Origin: Amphimedon queenslandica
Taxonomy: Eukaryota > Porifera > Demospongiae > Haplosclerida > Niphatidae
DNA length: 64,000 nt
Direction: 5' to 3'
NCBI RefSeq assembly: GCF_000090795.2
Contig: NW_003546320.1
Span: forward strand, 48,396-112,395
Of the stretch, positions 59,182 to 64,000 are shown in pieces. The notes under the pieces are model-generated. The model had not been told where the DNA came from. It did not search any database and saw only the letters and a program-made list of their open reading frames with translations. The position numbers and the translations under genes are program-made. Numbering within the stretch: position 1 is the stretch's first letter; every line of letters begins with the position of its first letter.

Positions 59182-60910
59182 ATGGCATCGGAACAATCGA
59201 CTGAACCTGTGACCATAGACCATGCTGTGACTGAGCAGACTGAACCTCGGACAGAATACCACGAGCAGGGGGAAGGACGAACTTTTAATCATCACCAGGA
59301 ACTAAATAGTTTAGATGTTAATCTTGTTAATACGAGTATTTTGGAGCATAGTGGTCAATTCTTTGATCATTTATCAATAAAAGATGACACTGCTTCACCT
59401 CCAGAGACAGCAATAGATACACTAGTATCAGATATGATAGTAGTTGAACACGAAGACAGCAGGGATGATGATGATGTAGCTGTAAGTTGCATTGTATAGA
59501 TTATTGTTACTGTAGGTTAGAGGTTTTTACGTGGTGATCCTACTCCATTATTTGAACTTGATAAACGTGCAAAAGACTTAGTTCTAAAATTGGATGACAT
59601 GGTTAATGAACTTCATTCTAACATTGATGCGGTAATATTAACCAAGGTATATTAATTTTACCTCCTACATTGTAGATGTCTATTTGTGTACATCAAGCAA
59701 TATCACTTCATAGTGAATCAGTTGATTCGGTACATAACACTGTAGATGGTGCTGTAAAGGTACATATATACATTTTTTTGTAGTGACTTCACATTATGAC
59801 ATCACTGTATGGCAAATGTAAAAAATCCACATTTTTATAGCTTCATTTACACGTTTCAAAACAGAAAAGTTCATGCGCAAAGCATCGAAACAGTAAGCAG
59901 TAGTACCATATTAATGGTTATTTTAGGGATTTATATTTTGCGAAATCTACAAAAATTCCAATTCACAGATTTTAATTTTGCGAATTCCACCACATGTGCC
60001 ATGTGGGTATTGTATTAAATTGAGTTTACAGATTTTATTTTCGTGAATCAGGAAGTAATTCACAAAATTCAAGAAAAAATTTCAACCATCGAAAAAACCA
60101 CTTACACAGTATTAGGTATAGGACTTCGCTGTGTTTACTTTTCCCACTTCACTAAAATTTCTTTTAGCTTAATTCCAGAACCTCTTGTTTCCCTTGTATC
60201 TTGGGGCCTATGCAAATCAAGGAACAGCATACTGTAAAAATTAGCAAATAAATTTATGTGCTAGAAAATTTGTGTTTTAAAATGTTGCTGCGATTTAATT
60301 TTAAAGAAGTAAGACATGTCTTGTATTATTGAATGTCAATGTAATCATACGTGACCTAATTTTTGTTTAATTCTAGTTCAGTAAATTAAAATCACTTAAA
60401 AATCTCGAGATAGATGGTATTTAATAGCTGGAGAAGCCCGCCAATGGAGTGTTTAGTGTTGTAGTCCATGATGTAACTTTCAAGCCAACTATTTTTTAAG
60501 CGATCAAAAAATTAATGCATACATAAGTCACAGTTATGTACTCTTTATCATTCCATAGTATTTTTTTAATATGGTAAGCATGAACTAGTATAACTTCTGT
60601 TTGCAAAGCAGATATAATAATGATGTGGTGTGTGATGTCAAATAAACCACTTCGTTACTTTTACCAAAATGAATTAATTTTTATATTAGGTGATGTATAG
60701 TTTCCTATCTCAGTTCAATGAGCTTCAAGACAGTTTGGAGCCACTGAACAAGATTTATGAACAAGTGTATCCACTTTTACTGAGTTTTACTTGTTTTTTT
60801 TTGTAATGCGTTATTTGTCAATGAGTCTTTGTATCACTGTGTAAATGAATAAATAATTGTTTTGTAATGTTATGCCATAGGCCATTAAGGCCAACCACAC
60901 TCAGTTATAA
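59182..60910 (+). CDS. BORCS6-like (lyspersin) BORC subunit
   Basis: Exons 59182-59481, 59521-59631, 59676-59759, 60690-60764 and 60881-60910 give about 199 residues. The first ~100 are acidic and disordered (MASEQSTEPV..., EHEDSRDDDDVA). The remainder is a helical domain: FLRGDPTPLFELDKRAKDL, LDDMVNELHSNIDAM, ICVHQAISLHSESVDSVHNT, VKVMYSFLSQFNELQDSLEP, then IYEQ joined to AIKANHTQL. Its pattern (an Ala-rich helix, a Val-Asp turn, MYxxLxxxxEL, then a short basic end) resembles the C-terminal domain of BORCS6, part of the BORC complex that links lysosomes to kinesin via ARL8. The similarity is by memory, not a search. Reading through the last donor would instead add 13 residues ending at 60806. 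Confidence 0.65.
59925..60055. repeat. Dispersed AT-rich repeat, copy B (BORCS6-like intron)
   Basis: Shares TATATTTTGCGAAATCTAC, CAGATTTTAATTTTGCGAAT and TGTGGGTATTGTA wording with 290-450. It largely explains why the third intron of this gene is 0.9 kb. Confidence 0.55.
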
Positions 60911-61079
60911 TTGTATAGTTTTAATGTTTTAAAATCATTATGATTACATCTAAATGAATTGTGTACGTTAATTTTCCTTAGTTTTTGTAGTACGGCAATA
61001 AATGAAAATCTAAAGGTTCTTGAAAGAGTGTGACTGTTTTTTTAACGTGTTGTAAAAACTGGAGTATAGATAATAATGA

Positions 61080-61128
61080 TATTAATAATTTTAATATTAA
61101 TAATAATAATAATAATGATAATAATGAG
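61080..61128. repeat. (AAT)n microsatellite
   Basis: Imperfect TAA/ATG trinucleotide repeat in intergenic DNA. Confidence 0.9.
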
Positions 61129-61591
61129 ACTTAATTGTTGCATGTCCTAACATACTCAAATTTATTATAAATTATAAATGTATCCTAACTTTCATTCACA
61201 ATTTCTAAAATTCTATTTTTCTACATTTAAGTGTATGCATGTATTTTAAAACTGTTTTATATTAGTAAACTTTTTATTTCTCTTCTTAATACATTGGTAC
61301 TTTTCTTCGTTTTTTCTATATAGGACCTTCCCTCTCCTTTCCCTTTTTTCCTCATTTTCTCTGTTGGGTTGTGTAATATTTTGTGCCTGTTTGTCTAACT
61401 GGTTTATTTTAAATAATAATAATAATAATTAGAATTAGGAAAAAGTTAAGACAGGATGAAAATAATGCTGCTATGTGGGTTGCTGGGCGGCCCTTCTCTC
61501 TCTCTCATTGACAGCTCCCTTTAAGGTTTTTAAAATTTCTGTTGTTGTCATTTGTTGTTTGTTTTTTGTGTTTTTCTGCCAAGATTTATTT

Positions 61592-61592
61592 T

Positions 61593-61623
<31 letters not shown>

Positions 61624-61672
61624 TAATAAATAATAATAATGATAATAATAATGATAATAATAAATAAAATAG
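61592..61672. repeat. (AAT)n microsatellite, longest in window
   Basis: About 80 bp of TAA units with interspersed TGA units. A smaller tract lies at 61410-61430. Confidence 0.9.
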
Positions 61673-61815
61673 TAATTAAACACTAACGAAGGCGTGGTTA
61701 CTTCTAATGCACGTGCACATCCTATGCATGCTTGAGGTGACACGTGGCCAGCAACTTCAGACAATTTGGACGTTTTCTATAACAGCTGTGGTCATAGTCT
61801 ACTGTTGGAGTGGTC

Positions 61816-62783
61816 ATGTCTTCTAAGAAGTTGTCCTGTGGGAGGGACTTCTTTGCTGTGCCTAATTTAGCTGTAGCTCTGGAGAATGGAGGAAAATGCG
61901 GGTATAGTTTGTTTAGTAATGATAATAATGCTAATAAGTTGCTTGATTAATCAACTACATTATTTGACTATTGCTGTGTTGTCTTTTCCTTTGTTTTGTA
62001 CCGTATAGTGTTTTTTTGAGAATAATCATTTTAGCGAGTGACCTCTATCCGGAGGTTCTCAAAGATAATTTTTGCAAGTTTCCACTATTCTGCCATCTTG
62101 TACCGTATTAAATTGATTTTCAATGAATTTAATTTTATAAATTAAAAAATGTGAAATTTTAGAAGTTTCTTATCCTTGAAAAACTGCTATACGGTATTGC
62201 TCATTAATTTTAGTAATGAATATTATTCGTTAGCAGCTCTGTTGATGAGATAGATTTAGAGTGGTGAATAGGCAACAAGCGTATAAAGCTGTTGCACAGA
62301 AGTAATGAATGGGGGTGCAGCTATGACTGTCTGCAATGTTAGATCATTGATATTAGTGACTATGTAACTGGGATAGGAAACTAGGATTAGTTGGTAATTG
62401 GATTAGGCGTTAAATAGAATAAATTTGACCATGTGGCTTGCTTTTTATGCGGAATTATTGAATTTTTGGTTTTTAAGCAGTACTGTAGTCCAATGCAATA
62501 CATGAATTAAATACTAAACCCCCAATTCTATGCACATAATCTCAAACAATCTTCCCCCAAAAAGATAAACATCTGCTTTTTGTGTAAAAGCTGTAACAGG
62601 TACAACAGTGGACGGTTTGCAAAAACAGTATTTTAGATGTTACTTCTCTAACATAGCAAATTAGTAAATGAAACTATGGCTGTTCCATCATAGATAATAG
62701 AGACTACGGTTTCATGCACAATGATTGTGGCAACATTTTCAATGATCTTGTTAGTCTATTTAGCCCGTCTGATGGAGCAACAG
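61816..62783 (+). CDS. Possible first exons of an unrecognised gene running off the right end
   Basis: An ATG at 61816 opens 29 codons (MSSKKLSCGRDFFAVPNLAV...) to a donor after TGC GG at 61901. A second block, 62701-62783, after a weak acceptor ATAATAG, continues in frame (DYGFMHNDCGNIFNDLVSLF...) to a GTACAT donor. Joined, they give about 57 residues with no stop. I do not recognise the sequence. Further exons would lie beyond the visible sequence. The case rests only on frame compatibility and splice consensus. Confidence 0.35.
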
Positions 62784-63700
62784 GTACATAAAGTTTTGCA
62801 AATTTGCAACTAACACAAATTTGAACTATAGCACAGTATATTTGCAAAATAATAATTGTATCAATATATTTGTCATTGCAGTCGTGTCACACAAACATTT
62901 AAGTATTGAAATATTATTAAAATAACAAGAAATCAACATTGGTTTGAATGCATTCTTCCTTTGGATGTGGTAGATGAGTAGCCATTTTTTGACCATACCA
63001 ACAAAATCCATTGATGGTCATTGGTCTGGTGGTTGACACTGGTTTAAATGGATCCCGTGAGCTAGTTTCCTATCCTCATTACGTAGTCTATAGTATCTGT
63101 GGTTGTGTGGTAAGAATGTACATGGTTGAATGGGTAGAATAGAGAAAAAATCTGAATAAATTGAATTTTTTAGTTGACAATACAGGCTAATGCAAGCTAG
63201 GAGATGAAGATATTCAGTGAAGAAATTGCTATAATTTTCTACAACCAAGTATGATACCTCATTTTGGAAATTTCCAGTTTGTTTCTGTATCTCCATTGAT
63301 TCTGTGTACATTCTTGCCACCCAACATGGCGGACAGTTGTAGCCGCACCCCCAATTGATTACATATGTGGAATGGCACAATTAATTCAGCAGGATTGAAG
63401 TGAAGTACTTCAAATTATATTTTGTGATCTCCAAGTATATTTACAAGTACTGAAGTATAATTACAGGACATACGTTGTATTTAGCTTTTAATTGTAGTAC
63501 TTAAGTATACATGTAAGTAGAAGTACAGTACTTGATATGTACTTATAGGGACAAGTGTAAGTACTTTTTGAACTAGGTTTAATTATATAATTACAATTTG
63601 TTTATGACATCTAATTGGGCGAAGCCCACTAGTTTGAGCAGATTACGTATGTTTGTCTGTATACGTATGTTTGTCTGTACACGTACGTCACCTCTATTTA
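62784..63700. other. Intergenic or intronic, no gene seen
   Basis: Includes a 120-codon minus-strand open frame (63018-63380) without splice context, and near 63390-63560 a cluster of AAGTACTT/AGTACTT words in both orientations, which looks like an old repeat. Confidence 0.5.
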
Positions 63701-63704
63701 TGTA

Positions 63705-64000
63705 TAGGTTATACACCGAGGTCGAGGTTTCTATGGGATTTATTTTACCGAGGGACGCAGTACCAAGGTAAAATAAACCTATAGAAACCGAGACCGAGGT
63801 GTATAACAGACTTCTACCATGCCAGACCAGTCAGACAAACAAGTTTCTTGTCATTGCCAAGAAACAAGTGCATCTTTTAAGGTGGCTAGTATAAAAGGGC
63901 TAACCTAGAAACACTTGGTTACAATAAAGGCGCAATGGAAATCAAAGCAAAACAAATCTTGTCTCAAACTTCTTTCCATCTTTCTTCTCCATGCAGTTCC
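63705..64000. mobile_element. Hairpin repeat family 2, copy 2 (cut by window end)
   Basis: GGTTATACACCGAGGTCGAG through ACTTCTACCATGCC repeats the first ~120 bp of 26342-26900, including the inverted CTATGGGATTTATTTTACCG / TAAAATAAACCTATAG pair. After CATGCC the two copies diverge. The right end is outside the window. Confidence 0.75.

Larger units (their letters stand above)
60911..61815. other. Intergenic, with TAA-type microsatellites
   Basis: The BORCS6-like 3' flank followed by AT-rich spacer. AATAAA occurs at 60849 and 60998. No coding block recognised. Confidence 0.6.

Noticed and set aside
61080-61672. AAT tracts as a replication origin or matrix-attachment region
   Set aside because: They are ordinary trinucleotide microsatellites. 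Sequence alone gives no further support.
63018-63380. 120-codon minus-strand open frame
   Set aside because: No splice signals, no recognisable domain, low-complexity composition, and a start inside repeat-like GGGTGCGGCTACAACTGTC sequence.

Overview
This is a 64 kb stretch of a compact, AT-rich, intron-dense animal genome. All genes are split by many introns, mostly 40-120 bp with a few of 1-3 kb. The protein set (CUL1, NBN, KDM5, XPC, two Rho GTPases, PMPCB, PSMA5, IFT122, a BORCS6-like protein) is metazoan and ciliated. The genome style (short introns, tight gene packing, many palindromic ACATGT/GTACATGTAC runs, several MITE families) suggests a demosponge such as Amphimedon. That is an inference from style; no species-diagnostic locus is present.

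Layout: (1) <1-7408, minus: CUL1; its last ~250 codons, including the neddylation domain, lie left of the window. (2) 7703-13760, plus: ankyrin-repeat protein with an espin-like N-terminus and an unfamiliar long C-terminus. (3) 13837-17404, minus: nibrin (NBN). (4) 17809-30903, plus: KDM5/JARID1 histone demethylase with all three PHD fingers. (5) 30933-36326, minus: XPC/RAD4, carrying a degenerate hAT transposon in one intron. (6) 36565-37644, minus, and 39214-39843, plus: two head-to-head Rho paralogues. (7) 40112-46336, minus: PMPCB. (8) 46460-49767, plus: PSMA5. (9) 49820-59026, minus: IFT122. (10) 59182-60910, plus: BORCS6-like. (11) 61816-right end: repeat-rich, with the possible first two exons of an unrecognised plus-strand gene.

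Organisation is the most striking property. Genes alternate in orientation almost perfectly. Starts pair head-to-head over 123-404 bp (CUL1/ankyrin, NBN/KDM5, PMPCB/PSMA5, IFT122/BORCS6), and stops pair tail-to-tail over 29-76 bp (ankyrin/NBN, KDM5/XPC, PSMA5/IFT122). Divergent pairs must share bidirectional promoters, one holding a perfect TGCGCATGCGC palindrome and one two CACGTG boxes. Convergent pairs must have overlapping 3' UTRs, since 29 bp cannot hold two polyadenylation regions.

Exons were read by eye from splice consensus plus remembered family similarity. Splice sites are good to a few bases where given, and no search or transcript data were available. I saw no wholly new multi-gene system. 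The most novel items are the ankyrin protein's C-terminus, shortened NBN and XPC tails, the divergent Rho paralogue, and a well-preserved set of non-autonomous transposons with target-site duplications.
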